DNA of 64,000 nucleotides from Pseudomonas sp. (GTDB taxonomy: Bacteria; Pseudomonadota; Gammaproteobacteria; Pseudomonadales; Pseudomonadaceae). Each line of letters starts with the position of its first letter. Position 1 is the first letter of the stretch. A program made the position numbers and the translations under genes. Of the stretch, positions 38,341 through 46,400 are shown piece by piece. Location: assembly GCF_030698175.1 (NCBI RefSeq), contig NZ_JAUYNT010000021.1, positions 1 through 64,000 on the forward strand. The letters are read 5' to 3'. The notes under the pieces were generated by a model, which saw nothing but the letters and a program-made list of their open reading frames with translations, did not search any database and had not been told where the DNA came from.

Positions 38341-40449
38341 TTGCCGAACATAGACAACCTCGCCGAACGACTTTCGACCTACCTCGGCGCCGACCAGGTC
38401 AATCTGGTCCGCCGCGCGTATTTCTACGCCGAACAAGCCCACGACGGCCAATTGCGTCGCAGCGGCGAAGCCTACGTCACCCACCCGCTCGCCGTTGCCC
38501 GGATCCTCGCCGAAATGCACATGGACCATCACAGCCTGATGGCCGCGATGCTGCATGACGTGATCGAAGACACCGGCATCGCCAAAGAGGCACTCAGCGC
38601 GCAATTTGGCGAAACCGTCGCCGAACTGGTCGATGGGGTCAGCAAACTGACCCAGATGAACTTCGAAACCAAAGCCGAGGCGCAAGCCGAGAACTTCCAG
38701 AAGATGGCCATGGCCATGGCCCGCGACACCCGGGTGATCCTGGTCAAGCTGGCCGACCGTCTGCACAACATGCGCACCCTCGACTGCATGCCCCATGAAA
38801 AAAGCCGACGGATTGCCAAAGAAACCCTGGAAATCTACGCGCCTATCGCCAATCGGCTGGGCATGCACAACATCCGCATCGAGTTCGAAGACCTCGGCTT
38901 CAAGGCGATGTACCCGATGCGCTCCGAACGCATCCGCAACGCCGTGCGCAAGGCCCGCGGCAACCGCAAAGAGATCGTCAACAAGATCGAAGAGTCGATC
39001 AGCCACTGCTTGGCCCGCGAAGACATGCAGGGCGAAGTGCATGGCCGCGAAAAACACCTGTACAGCATCTACCAGAAGATGCGCGGCAAACGCCGGGCCT
39101 TCAACGAGATCATGGACGTTTACGCGTTTCGCATCGTGGTCGACAAGGTCGACACCTGCTACCGCGTGCTCGGCGCCGTGCACAATCTGTACAAGCCGCT
39201 GCCGGGACGTTTCAAAGATTACATCGCGATTCCCAAGGCCAACGGTTACCAGTCGCTGCACACCACCCTGTTCGGTATGCACGGGGTGCCCATCGAGATC
39301 CAGATTCGCACCCGCGAAATGGAAGAAATGGCCAACAACGGCATCGCCGCTCACTGGTTGTACAAAGCCGATGAGCAAGAACAACCGCGCGGCACCCACG
39401 CCCGCGCCCGCCAGTGGATCAAGGGCGTGCTGGAAATGCAGCAGCGCGCCGGTAACTCCCTGGAGTTTATCGAGAGCGTGAAGATCGACCTGTTCCCCGA
39501 CGAGGTCTACGTCTTCACCCCCAAGGGCCGGATCATGGAGCTGCCCAAAGGCTCCACCGCGGTGGACTTTGCCTACGCGGTGCATACCGATGTCGGCAAC
39601 AGCTGCATCGCTTGCCGCATTAACCGCCGCTTGGCGCCACTGTCGGAGCCGCTGCAAAGTGGCTCGACGGTGGAAATCGTCTCCGCCCCCGGCGCCCGAC
39701 CAAACCCGGCTTGGCTGAGCTTTGTGGTCACTGGTAAAGCCCGCACCCATATCCGTCACGCGCTGAAACTACAACGCCGCTCGGAATCCATCAGCCTCGG
39801 TGAACGGCTGCTGAACAAGGTGCTGTCCAGCTTCGGTAGTCACCTCGACAAACTCTCGGTCGAGCGCCTGCAAGGCGTGCTCAACGAGTACCAGCTGGAA
39901 GTCATCGAAGACCTGCTGGAAGACATCGGCCTGGGCAACCGCATGGCCTTCGTGGTGGCCCGCCGGCTGCTGGCCGACAGCGCCGAACAACTGCCGAGCA
40001 ACGAGGGCCCGCTGGCGATTCGCGGCACCGAAGGCCTGGTGCTCAGCTACGCCAAGTGCTGCACACCGATTCCCGGCGACCCGATTGTCGGCCACCTGTC
40101 GGCTGGCAAAGGCATGGTGGTGCACCTGGATACCTGCAAGAACATCAGTGACGTGCGCCATAACCCGGAAAAATGCATCCAACTGTCCTGGGCCAAAGAC
40201 GTTAGCGGCGAATTCAACGTCGAGTTGCGCGTCGAGCTTGAGCACCAGCGCGGCCTAATCGCCCTGCTGGCCAGCAGCGTCAACGCCGCCGACGGCAACA
40301 TCGAAAAAATCAGCATGGACGAGCGCGATGGCCGCATCAGCGTGGTCCAGTTGGTGGTCAACGTGCATGACCGCGTGCATTTGGCTCGCGTGATCAAAAA
40401 ACTGCGTGCCCTCAAAGGCGTCAGCCGCATCACACGGGTGCGCGGGTAG
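38341..40449 (+). CDS. spoT: Bifunctional (p)ppGpp synthetase/hydrolase SpoT
   Basis: RSH-family enzyme of 702 residues controlling the stringent response. Order: HD hydrolase domain with the metal pair His72-Asp73 (LHDVIEDTG), synthetase domain (about 240-370, with YQSLHTT), TGS domain (about 385-450, VFTPKGRIMELPKGSTAVDFAYAVH), helical and zinc-finger-like region (YAKCCTPIPGD) and a C-terminal ACT domain. The start is TTG with AGGAGGT seven bases before it. The TAG stop is made by the first bases of a GTAGGGTGGAT repeat, so the last residues may be altered. Confidence 0.96.
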   Translation: MPNIDNLAERLSTYLGADQVNLVRRAYFYAEQAHDGQLRRSGEAYVTHPLAVARILAEMHMDHHSLMAAMLHDVIEDTGIAKEALSAQFGETVAELVDGVSKLTQMNFETKAEAQAENFQKMAMAMARDTRVILVKLADRLHNMRTLDCMPHEKSRRIAKETLEIYAPIANRLGMHNIRIEFEDLGFKAMYPMRSERIRNAVRKARGNRKEIVNKIEESISHCLAREDMQGEVHGREKHLYSIYQKMRGKRRAFNEIMDVYAFRIVVDKVDTCYRVLGAVHNLYKPLPGRFKDYIAIPKANGYQSLHTTLFGMHGVPIEIQIRTREMEEMANNGIAAHWLYKADEQEQPRGTHARARQWIKGVLEMQQRAGNSLEFIESVKIDLFPDEVYVFTPKGRIMELPKGSTAVDFAYAVHTDVGNSCIACRINRRLAPLSEPLQSGSTVEIVSAPGARPNPAWLSFVVTGKARTHIRHALKLQRRSESISLGERLLNKVLSSFGSHLDKLSVERLQGVLNEYQLEVIEDLLEDIGLGNRMAFVVARRLLADSAEQLPSNEGPLAIRGTEGLVLSYAKCCTPIPGDPIVGHLSAGKGMVVHLDTCKNISDVRHNPEKCIQLSWAKDVSGEFNVELRVELEHQRGLIALLASSVNAADGNIEKISMDERDGRISVVQLVVNVHDRVHLARVIKKLRALKGVSRITRVRG

Positions 40450-40523
40450 GGTGGATGACGCTTCACCCATCCACCATCTAATCGAAAACCGCTGGTGGAT
40501 GAAAAGAGCGTTATCCACCCTAC
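40446..40523. repeat. Palindromic repeat overlapping the spoT stop codon
   Basis: GTAGGGTGGAT at 40446-40456 has its exact inverse ATCCACCCTAC at 40513-40523; inner arms CATCCACCAT / GGTGGATG are also complementary. It is a variant of the GTAGGGTGGGTTA family. The TAG at 40447-40449 is the spoT stop. Confidence 0.85.
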
Positions 40524-40560
40524 GCCCATCCGCAATAACCCAATCATTCAGGAGCATCCC

Positions 40561-40941
40561 ATGAGCAAGACCGTTATCAGCAGCGACAAAGCCCCGGCCG
40601 CCATCGGCACTTATTCCCAAGCGATCAAGGCCGGCAACACCGTCTATATGTCCGGGCAAATTCCACTCGACCCCGCCACCATGGAGCTGGTGGAAGGCTT
40701 TGAAGCCCAGACCGTGCAGGTGTTCGAGAACCTCAAAGCGGTGGCCGAAGCGGCCGGTGGCAGCTTCAAAGACATCGTCAAACTGAACATCTTCCTGACC
40801 GACCTCAGCCACTTCGCCAAGGTCAACGAAGTCATGGGCCGTTACTTTGAACAGCCTTACCCCGCTCGCGCCGCCATCGGCGTTGCCGCACTGCCCCGTG
40901 GTGCCGCAGTAGAAATGGACGCGATTCTGGTCATCGAATAA
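40561..40941 (+). CDS. ridA: RidA-family 2-iminobutanoate/2-iminopropanoate deaminase
   Basis: Product of 126 residues ([25 protein letters not shown]) of the archetypal RidA type, with the substrate arginine in [22 protein letters not shown]. It removes reactive enamines/imines produced by PLP enzymes such as threonine dehydratase. The position behind spoT is the conserved place of the housekeeping RidA in pseudomonads. GGAG lies seven bases before the ATG. Confidence 0.95.
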   Translation: MSKTVISSDKAPAAIGTYSQAIKAGNTVYMSGQIPLDPATMELVEGFEAQTVQVFENLKAVAEAAGGSFKDIVKLNIFLTDLSHFAKVNEVMGRYFEQPYPARAAIGVAALPRGAAVEMDAILVIE

Positions 40942-40983
40942 AACCTGCCCAAGGTCTACTGCGCTTGGTGAGACTACGTTGAA

Positions 40984-41090
40984 AACAGGCTCGGAATGCT
41001 CATTTACAACCTGTAAACTCCGCTTCCTCGCCTGTTTGATTCGCTGCGCTCACCCTGCGGGTCAGCCTTTGGCTGTTACTGCGTTGCGCC
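40984..41090. repeat. Conserved-looking hairpin and C/G-rich intergenic repeat
   Basis: AACAGGC at 40984 and GCCTGTT at 41030-41036 close a 53-base imperfect stem whose inner arms (GGAA/TTCC, TTTACA/TGTAAA) also pair. Directly after comes GATTCGCTGCGCTCACCCTGCGGGTCAGCC..GGCTGTTACTGCG, which recurs with few changes at 50170-50225, 50329-50375 and inverted at 50800-50853. Non-coding repeat of unknown role. Confidence 0.75.
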
Positions 41091-41177
41091 TTGTCTGACC
41101 TGCGCTCGCTACGACCTTGAACAGGTTTCGCGCTCAAGACGGGGATAGCCCCGCACTCATTTATCCAGGTATTCACC

Positions 41178-41912
41178 ATGCGCCACCTACTCTGCCTGCT
41201 GGTTTGCGCGGCCCTGCTCAGCGGCTGCGCCAGCAAGCCTAAAGACCCCAGCGGCATCTGGATCAACCAGGCGGCCATCGACGCCGCGGTGAAAGGTGGC
41301 CATTTGCGCGAAGCCTTGCTGGCCTACGGTCCGAATCTGGAGTGGAGCCTCAACAGCGCACGCCAGCAAGCCGTCTTCAGCAACGGTTTCGAACTCGCCG
41401 ACGGCGCCCTCAGCGCGCAAGCAAATGGCGAATGGCAAGTCAGCTTTTACGGCGAAAACCACGAAACCCTCAAACCCGAGGGTGATCAGCTGCTGCAACT
41501 GGCCAGCCCGACCTGGCCCGAACAGCGCTTTATGCGGCCGAAAACTCCGCTCGCCAGCGGCGCACCGACCGGCAGCAACTTCGAATACAGCCTCTACGAA
41601 GCCTATTTAGGCGGTACCTGGAAGATTCGCAGCGGCCCAGGCGAGGGCGGCCTGGTGCTGTTCCACGCCGACGGCAAGCTGGAAGGCCTGCCGGGCGCCG
41701 AACGTTACGCCCTGTGCCTGGCCGGTGACTGCGCGGCCATGAGCGGCGACTACGACAGCCTCTGGCTGCAACTGGGTAAGGAAGGCAACGAATGGGTGTT
41801 CGTCCGCGATGGCGACCAACTGCAAATCTTCGCAGCCCTCAACCGCGCCCAGCCCGATGAAATGCCTGACCTGCACCCAGGTGAGCTGCGCTGGTTACTC
41901 GAGCGCGACTAA
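41178..41912 (+). CDS. Outer-membrane lipoprotein of unknown function
   Basis: Product of 244 residues with a lipoprotein signal peptide and lipobox LLSGC (Cys17 followed by Ala, so outer-membrane sorting is expected). The rest is a soluble domain with WINQAAIDAAVKGGHLREALLAYGPNLEW near the start. I recognise no named family, though similar lipoproteins sit between ridA and the SDR gene in other pseudomonads. It is followed after 54 bases by a small membrane protein in the same direction. Confidence 0.85.
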   Translation: MRHLLCLLVCAALLSGCASKPKDPSGIWINQAAIDAAVKGGHLREALLAYGPNLEWSLNSARQQAVFSNGFELADGALSAQANGEWQVSFYGENHETLKPEGDQLLQLASPTWPEQRFMRPKTPLASGAPTGSNFEYSLYEAYLGGTWKIRSGPGEGGLVLFHADGKLEGLPGAERYALCLAGDCAAMSGDYDSLWLQLGKEGNEWVFVRDGDQLQIFAALNRAQPDEMPDLHPGELRWLLERD

Positions 41913-41966
41913 GCGCGACAAACACCGGCTGACTTAGCTCTTACGCCCAACATTCAAGGAACCAAC

Positions 41967-42152
41967 ATGCGCGCAGAACGCGACGAAGACGAGATCCGCG
42001 CCCCGCGGGCCAAACCGCAGCGCCGCCTGGCCTACGAAATAGCCCTGGGCATCATCCTCGGCGGCAGCGGCCTGTGGCTGCTGCAAGTGCTAACCAGCCT
42101 GATCGCCGCCAAGTTTATGTTGCAGCAACTGCAGCTGCATCTGCCCGGTTGA
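41967..42152 (+). CDS. Small single-pass membrane protein
   Basis: A 61-residue product: a charged N-terminus (RAERDEDEIRAPRAKPQRR) then one membrane helix (about 24-46, IALGIILGGSGLWLLQVLTSL). AAGGA stands nine bases before the ATG. The charge and hydrophobicity pattern support a real gene; no family is recognised. Possibly cotranscribed with the lipoprotein. Confidence 0.6.
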   Translation: MRAERDEDEIRAPRAKPQRRLAYEIALGIILGGSGLWLLQVLTSLIAAKFMLQQLQLHLPG

Positions 42153-42169
42153 ATGCCAGAGCAGCGCCT

Positions 42170-42472
42170 TTAACTAAGCCGCGAAGACGACCGGCGCAGG
42201 ATCTTGATCGAATAGGTGAACGACGGTTTGCGCGTGACGCTGATGGCTTTGCGCGTGACTGTGTCGAGGGTGATGTTCCAGAAGCCGGTGCTCGGCACTG
42301 TCAGTTTGGCGGGGAAGGTATCGAAGGCGCCGCCGTGGTAGGTGTGCCGGCCACCGTTTTTGAAGCTGCGAAAGTTCGCATCGCTCATCAGGCGGATGTT
42401 GCAGGTTTGCGAAGACTCGATGATGACAATGTCGTCTTCATTTAGATGTTCGCGCTGGTGAATGTATTTCAT
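42170..42472 (-). CDS. DUF1883-domain protein
   Basis: Product of 100 residues beginning MKYIHQREHLNEDDIVIIESSQTCNIRLMSD and containing GGRHTYHGGAFDTFPAKLTVPSTGFWNIT, the pattern of the DUF1883 family of small beta-rich proteins. The start at 42472 has GGAGCAGGGC upstream; an upstream extension of 25 residues is unlikely. The function is unknown. It is convergent with the small membrane protein gene, 17 bases away. Confidence 0.85.
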   Translation of the reverse strand: MKYIHQREHLNEDDIVIIESSQTCNIRLMSDANFRSFKNGGRHTYHGGAFDTFPAKLTVPSTGFWNITLDTVTRKAISVTRKPSFTYSIKILRRSSSRLS

Positions 42473-42609
42473 GCCCTGCTCCAAGCTGCTGTGTTCAGCC
42501 AAATCAAAACGACAGTATGACGGGGAAACCCCGCAGCCGGCACACACCAGTCAGCGGAAACCGCACAATTGCGCGCTCGCAAGCCGTTGAAAAATCTAGT
42601 GAGCGACAC

Positions 42610-43467
42610 CTAAGCCCCTGCCAACAGCGCCGCATAGCCCTCGCGATAGCTCGGGTACTGCGGCGCCCAGCCCAAGGCGCGGGCGCGGGCGTTGCGGCAG
42701 CGTTTGCTGCCGGAGCGGCGTACGGCAGACTCCTCGGCCCAGGTGGTAACCGCCAAATAGTCGCGCAACCAGGCCACTACTTCGTGCAGCGGCGCCGGTG
42801 CATCATCGACGCCGATGTAGCAATCCTCCAGCGCCACCCCGCGGGCGTCGGCCTGCAGCAGAAAGGCCAGCAGCCCAGCGGCGTCGTCGGCATGGATGCG
42901 ATTGCCGTACAGCGGCGGCGAGTTAATCACCCGGTAACCTTGGCGCACCTGATTGAGCAGAAACTCGCGACCCGGTCCGTAGATGCCGCTCAGGCGCAGC
43001 ACGCTGGCCGGCAAGCCGCAGCTGCGCAGCAGTTGCTCGGCTTCGAGCATGATCCGTCCGGAGAAGCCTTCAGGCTCGGTGGCCGAAGTTTCGTCAATCC
43101 ATTCGCCGTCGTGCTGGCCATAGACGCTGGTGCTGGAGACAAACAGCACGCGCTTGGGCCGCTGCCCGGCCTGCGCCAACCAGCCCAGCACATGCCGCAG
43201 GCCATCGACATAGGCGGCGCGATAGCCGCCCTCGCCACCCTCGCTGGCGGCCACGCAATAGACCAGATAATCCAACTCGGCGCTGGGCCAAGCAGGCGGG
43301 CAAGCAGCGCTGTGCAGATCGCCGGCCACCGGCAGTACGCCAACCGGCAGCCGCCTGATCTCGCGACGCAGGCCGTACACGCACCAACCGGCCGCCAACA
43401 TCTGGTTGGCCAAGCGACCACCAATATCGCCACAGCCGGCAAGCAACAACGAGGGCGAAAGGCTCAT
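42610..43467 (-). CDS. NAD(P)-dependent epimerase/dehydratase-like protein (YeeZ type)
   Basis: Extended SDR of 285 residues. The cofactor fold is LLLAGCGDIGGRLANQML with an arginine-rich end of the second strand (VYGLRREIRRLP), suggesting NADP. The active site shows VSSTSVYGQHDGEWIDE (Ser and Tyr) and RLSGIYGPGREF. YeeZ/YbjS-type proteins have no proven substrate. It is upstream of a MITE-like element on its start side. The start at 43467 (MSLSPSLLLAGCG) is preferred to one 15 bases earlier. Confidence 0.9.
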   Translation of the reverse strand: MSLSPSLLLAGCGDIGGRLANQMLAAGWCVYGLRREIRRLPVGVLPVAGDLHSAACPPAWPSAELDYLVYCVAASEGGEGGYRAAYVDGLRHVLGWLAQAGQRPKRVLFVSSTSVYGQHDGEWIDETSATEPEGFSGRIMLEAEQLLRSCGLPASVLRLSGIYGPGREFLLNQVRQGYRVINSPPLYGNRIHADDAAGLLAFLLQADARGVALEDCYIGVDDAPAPLHEVVAWLRDYLAVTTWAEESAVRRSGSKRCRNARARALGWAPQYPSYREGYAALLAGA

Positions 43468-43500
43468 GGCGCGGCTCCACAACTAAAGCGCGCAGCCTAG

Positions 43501-43674
43501 CAGCCTGTCGGACTTAGGTCTGCCCTACTGCGGGAAAACCGAATTTGGTCATTTCTTGCGCTTTCTCTGTAAATAGAGAGGCGTTGAATAGAATGACTAT
43601 TCGCCGCAAAAGAGCGCAAAAACTGCCGCAAACCGGTCTTTCCCTCGCTACGAACGGTCAAGCCCGACAGGCTG
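43501..43674. mobile_element. 174-bp MITE-like element flanked by CTAG
   Basis: CAGCCTGTCGGACTT at the left end is matched in inverse by the right end AAGCCCGACAGGCTG, 14 of 15 bases. CTAG stands directly outside both ends (43497-43500 and 43675-43678), consistent with a 4-bp YTAR-type target duplication. Because CTAG is itself palindromic, it could also be an extension of the inverted repeat. The interior has a GAATAGAATGACTATTC palindrome and no transposase, so it would need one in trans. Confidence 0.8.
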
Positions 43675-43823
43675 CTAGCGCGCCCTACCGACAGCGCCAA
43701 GCATTGTGCGCACACACTTGCCTCGACGCACCCGCCAATCCGCTTTGACCGCGCAGCCTTGGCGGCATAACTGCGACAAATCGTCGGTGCCCGAAATTTT
43801 TTCTCCATGCTAGAGTCGCGATC

Positions 43824-44192
43824 ATGAAGCTGACTCGCCATCACCGCGCGCTACTTGCCTGGACGCTCTATGCCTGCGTGCTGTTCAACGCGCTCGCCTG
43901 CAGCATTGGTCATGCGCAAATGGTCGGCCTGCAACTCAGCGGTATCAGCGGCATGAGCTGCGCGGTGGGTGATAGCGGCGCCATCGACAGCAGCGACGGC
44001 GCCGGGCAAAGCAGCCTGAGCAGCACCTTTAGCTGTCCGCTGTGCGCCAGCGTAACCCTGAGCTTGGCCCTGCTGTTTTGCCTGAGCTGGCTGCTGCGGC
44101 CAAGTCGCCAGCGGTTTTTGCCGCGCCCTGCCGAACGCCAACCACCACCTCGCTTCACCTGGCCCAGCGCCAACCCCCGCGCCTCCCCGTAA
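43824..44192 (+). CDS. DUF2946 small membrane protein
   Basis: Product of 122 residues. A hydrophobic N-terminal segment (LLAWTLYACVLFNALACSIGHAQM), a short extracytoplasmic part with cysteines in MSCAVGD and FSCPLCASV, then a second helix (VTLSLALLFCLSWLL) and a proline-rich tail. This is the DUF2946 pattern, often next to copper- or iron-related TonB receptors. It precedes the receptor gene by 168 bases. A role in metal handling is inferred from context only. Confidence 0.85.
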   Translation: MKLTRHHRALLAWTLYACVLFNALACSIGHAQMVGLQLSGISGMSCAVGDSGAIDSSDGAGQSSLSSTFSCPLCASVTLSLALLFCLSWLLRPSRQRFLPRPAERQPPPRFTWPSANPRASP

Positions 44193-44360
44193 CTGTCTTG
44201 CCATGGCCAGCCGGTAGCGCGTCTGCGTGCGGTCGGCCTGCGTTTAACCAAGACATTTTCTTTACCGGTTAGCCACTGTTTGCGCCTGCCTAAATGCGCG
44301 CAAATCACCTGCTGCGCATTTTGCGCCCTGAGCTGCCGGTTACCTTTTATGGGGTTTGTT

Positions 44361-46400
44361 ATGCGCAAGTTTAAATCTCGAGCGTTGCTGGTCATAGGTG
44401 CCAGCCTGGCGCCCAGCGTTTTTGCCGAGCCTGTGCAGCTCAGCCCGACCACGGTGCAAGCCGAGCAAGCCAGCGATCCGACCGCACCGACTCAGGCCGA
44501 GGTGCGCGCCGATTTTGCCAAGATCCCCGGCGGCGCCAGCGTGGTCGACAGTGAAAGCTATAAAACCGGGCGCAGCAGCACTCCGCAAGACACGCTTGGG
44601 CTGGCCACCGGGGTGTTTGTGCAACCGCGCTTTGGCGCCGAAGAGTCGCGTTTGTCGATTCGTGGCTCGGGCCTCAATCGCACCTACCACGGTCGCGGTT
44701 TGTTGCTGATGCAAGACGGCGCGCCGATCAACCTGGCCGACGGCAGCTTCGACTTCCAGACCCTCGAACCCTTGGCTACCGACCATATCGAGGTGCTGCG
44801 CGGCGCCAACGCCTGGCGCTACGGCAACGCCAGCCTCGGTGGGGCGATCAATTTCGTCACCCCAACGGGCCGCAGCGCACCACCGTTGGACCTGCGCGCC
44901 GAGGCCGGCAGCTTTGGTTATCAACGCATCGCCGCCGCCGTGGCCGAGGATTTCGGCAACGCCGACGGCTACCTGAGCGTCTCGGAGTTTGGCCAGGACG
45001 GTTTTCGCGACCACGCCAAACAAGACAGCCAGCGCTACTTCAGCAATATCGGCGGACGCATCAACGACCAGCTGTATACGCGCCTGTACCTGACCCACGT
45101 CGAGTCCAACTCCGAGCTGCCCGGCAGTCTGACCAAGGCGCAAATGCGCCAAAACGCCCAGCAAGCCTCCACCAGCGCGATAAAAGGCGATCAAAAACGC
45201 GACCTCAGCATCAACCGCATCGGCAATCTCACCGGTCTCGAGCTGGGCAACGGTCATCGCCTGGAGCTGGCGACTTACTACACGGAGAAATCTTTGTTCC
45301 ACCCGATTTTTCAGGTGCTCGACATCGACAGCACGGACTTTGGCATGCGCCTTACCCAACGCTGGGACAACACCGACGGCTGGGCCTGGCAAGCAGGCGT
45401 GGATGCCAGCAAGGGCCGTAATTTCCAGAACAACTACCTCAACGCCGGCGGCGAAAAAGGCCGGCAAGTGGATGATCTGCACCAGACCGCCAACAACCTC
45501 AATGTCTTCACCGAACTGACCGCGCCACTGGCCGAGGACTGGTCGCTGATCGGTGGCCTGACCTGGCTCAAGCAGACCCGCGAGGTCGACGACCAGCTGC
45601 GCTGCAATGCCTTTATCAGCGCCTTCTGCAAGCCGCAGAACGACTCGTTCAATGAAACCTACAGCGGCCACATCGGCCGGCTCGGCGTATTGAACAACGC
45701 CAGCGACGCGCTGCAACTGTTCGCCAACGCAAGCCAAAGCTTTGAGCCACCAACTTTCGGTGAAATGACCGGCGGCATCATCAAGGCGCCGAATCAGGCG
45801 CAAACCGCCGACACCTTGGAAGCCGGCCTGCGCTGGCAGCAGGACCACCTCGACGTCGATCTGGCCATCTATCACAGCCGCGTGCATGACGAGCTGCTCA
45901 GTCTGAATGATGCCAAGGGCAATCCGCTGGGCACCGTCAATGCGGATGAAACCATCCACCAAGGCATCGAACTGGGCAGCACCTTGACCCTCGACCAATT
46001 CACCCTGCGCGGCCAATACCTGCTGAACGATTTCCGTTTCGACAACGACGATCTCTACGGCGACAACCAACTGCCGGGCATGCCCAGCCAGTTCGTTAAA
46101 GCCGAGTTACTCTGGCAGCGCGATGGCTTTTACGCCGGCCCCACCGCCGAATGGGTGCCGACCGATTACAACGTCGACATGGCCGACAGCCTGAACGCCG
46201 ACAGCTACGCCATCTGGGGCCTGAAAGCCGGCTACCGGATGCCAACCGGGATCGATGTATTTATCGAAGGCCGCAACCTCGCGGACAAAACCTATGCCGC
46301 CACCACCGGCGTAGTCGCCAACGCCAAGGGCCAGGACAGCGCGCTGTTTATGCCCGGCGACGGCCGCGCGGTGTTTACCGGCATCGAGTGGCGGCTATGA
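44361..46400 (+). CDS. TonB-dependent outer-membrane receptor (FecA-like plug)
   Basis: Product of 679 residues: signal peptide (about 1-22, ending SVFA), TonB-box region (AEPVQLSPTTVQAEQ), plug domain (LSIRGSGLNRTYHGRGLLLMQDGAPINLADGSFDF, then VLRGANAWRYGNASLGGAINFV), beta-barrel, and a C-terminal strand ending in FTGIEWRL. There is no N-terminal signalling domain and no sigma/anti-sigma pair nearby. The start at 44361 (MRKFKSRALL) is chosen; ATG 44349 is also possible. It overlaps the PepSY gene by four bases. The ligand is probably a ferric or other metal chelate, not determined. Confidence 0.93.
   Translation: MRKFKSRALLVIGASLAPSVFAEPVQLSPTTVQAEQASDPTAPTQAEVRADFAKIPGGASVVDSESYKTGRSSTPQDTLGLATGVFVQPRFGAEESRLSIRGSGLNRTYHGRGLLLMQDGAPINLADGSFDFQTLEPLATDHIEVLRGANAWRYGNASLGGAINFVTPTGRSAPPLDLRAEAGSFGYQRIAAAVAEDFGNADGYLSVSEFGQDGFRDHAKQDSQRYFSNIGGRINDQLYTRLYLTHVESNSELPGSLTKAQMRQNAQQASTSAIKGDQKRDLSINRIGNLTGLELGNGHRLELATYYTEKSLFHPIFQVLDIDSTDFGMRLTQRWDNTDGWAWQAGVDASKGRNFQNNYLNAGGEKGRQVDDLHQTANNLNVFTELTAPLAEDWSLIGGLTWLKQTREVDDQLRCNAFISAFCKPQNDSFNETYSGHIGRLGVLNNASDALQLFANASQSFEPPTFGEMTGGIIKAPNQAQTADTLEAGLRWQQDHLDVDLAIYHSRVHDELLSLNDAKGNPLGTVNADETIHQGIELGSTLTLDQFTLRGQYLLNDFRFDNDDLYGDNQLPGMPSQFVKAELLWQRDGFYAGPTAEWVPTDYNVDMADSLNADSYAIWGLKAGYRMPTGIDVFIEGRNLADKTYAATTGVVANAKGQDSALFMPGDGRAVFTGIEWRL

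Noticed and set aside
38323..39759. 478-residue open frame opposite spoT
   Set aside because: Antisense shadow; low-complexity composition (Val/His/Gly) and no start context.
42170..42547. Longer start for the DUF1883 gene at 42547
   Set aside because: The extra 25 residues (including three cysteines) have no family counterpart, and a ribosome-binding site precedes the internal ATG at 42472.
44193..44360. Cobalamin riboswitch before the TonB-dependent receptor
   Set aside because: The gap contains GCCAGCCGG and GCCACTG fragments, but the B12 box and the GGTGAAA-CCGG core are not present in order.
44340..46070. 576-residue open frame opposite the TonB-dependent receptor
   Set aside because: Antisense shadow of the receptor gene, which has a signal peptide, plug and barrel.
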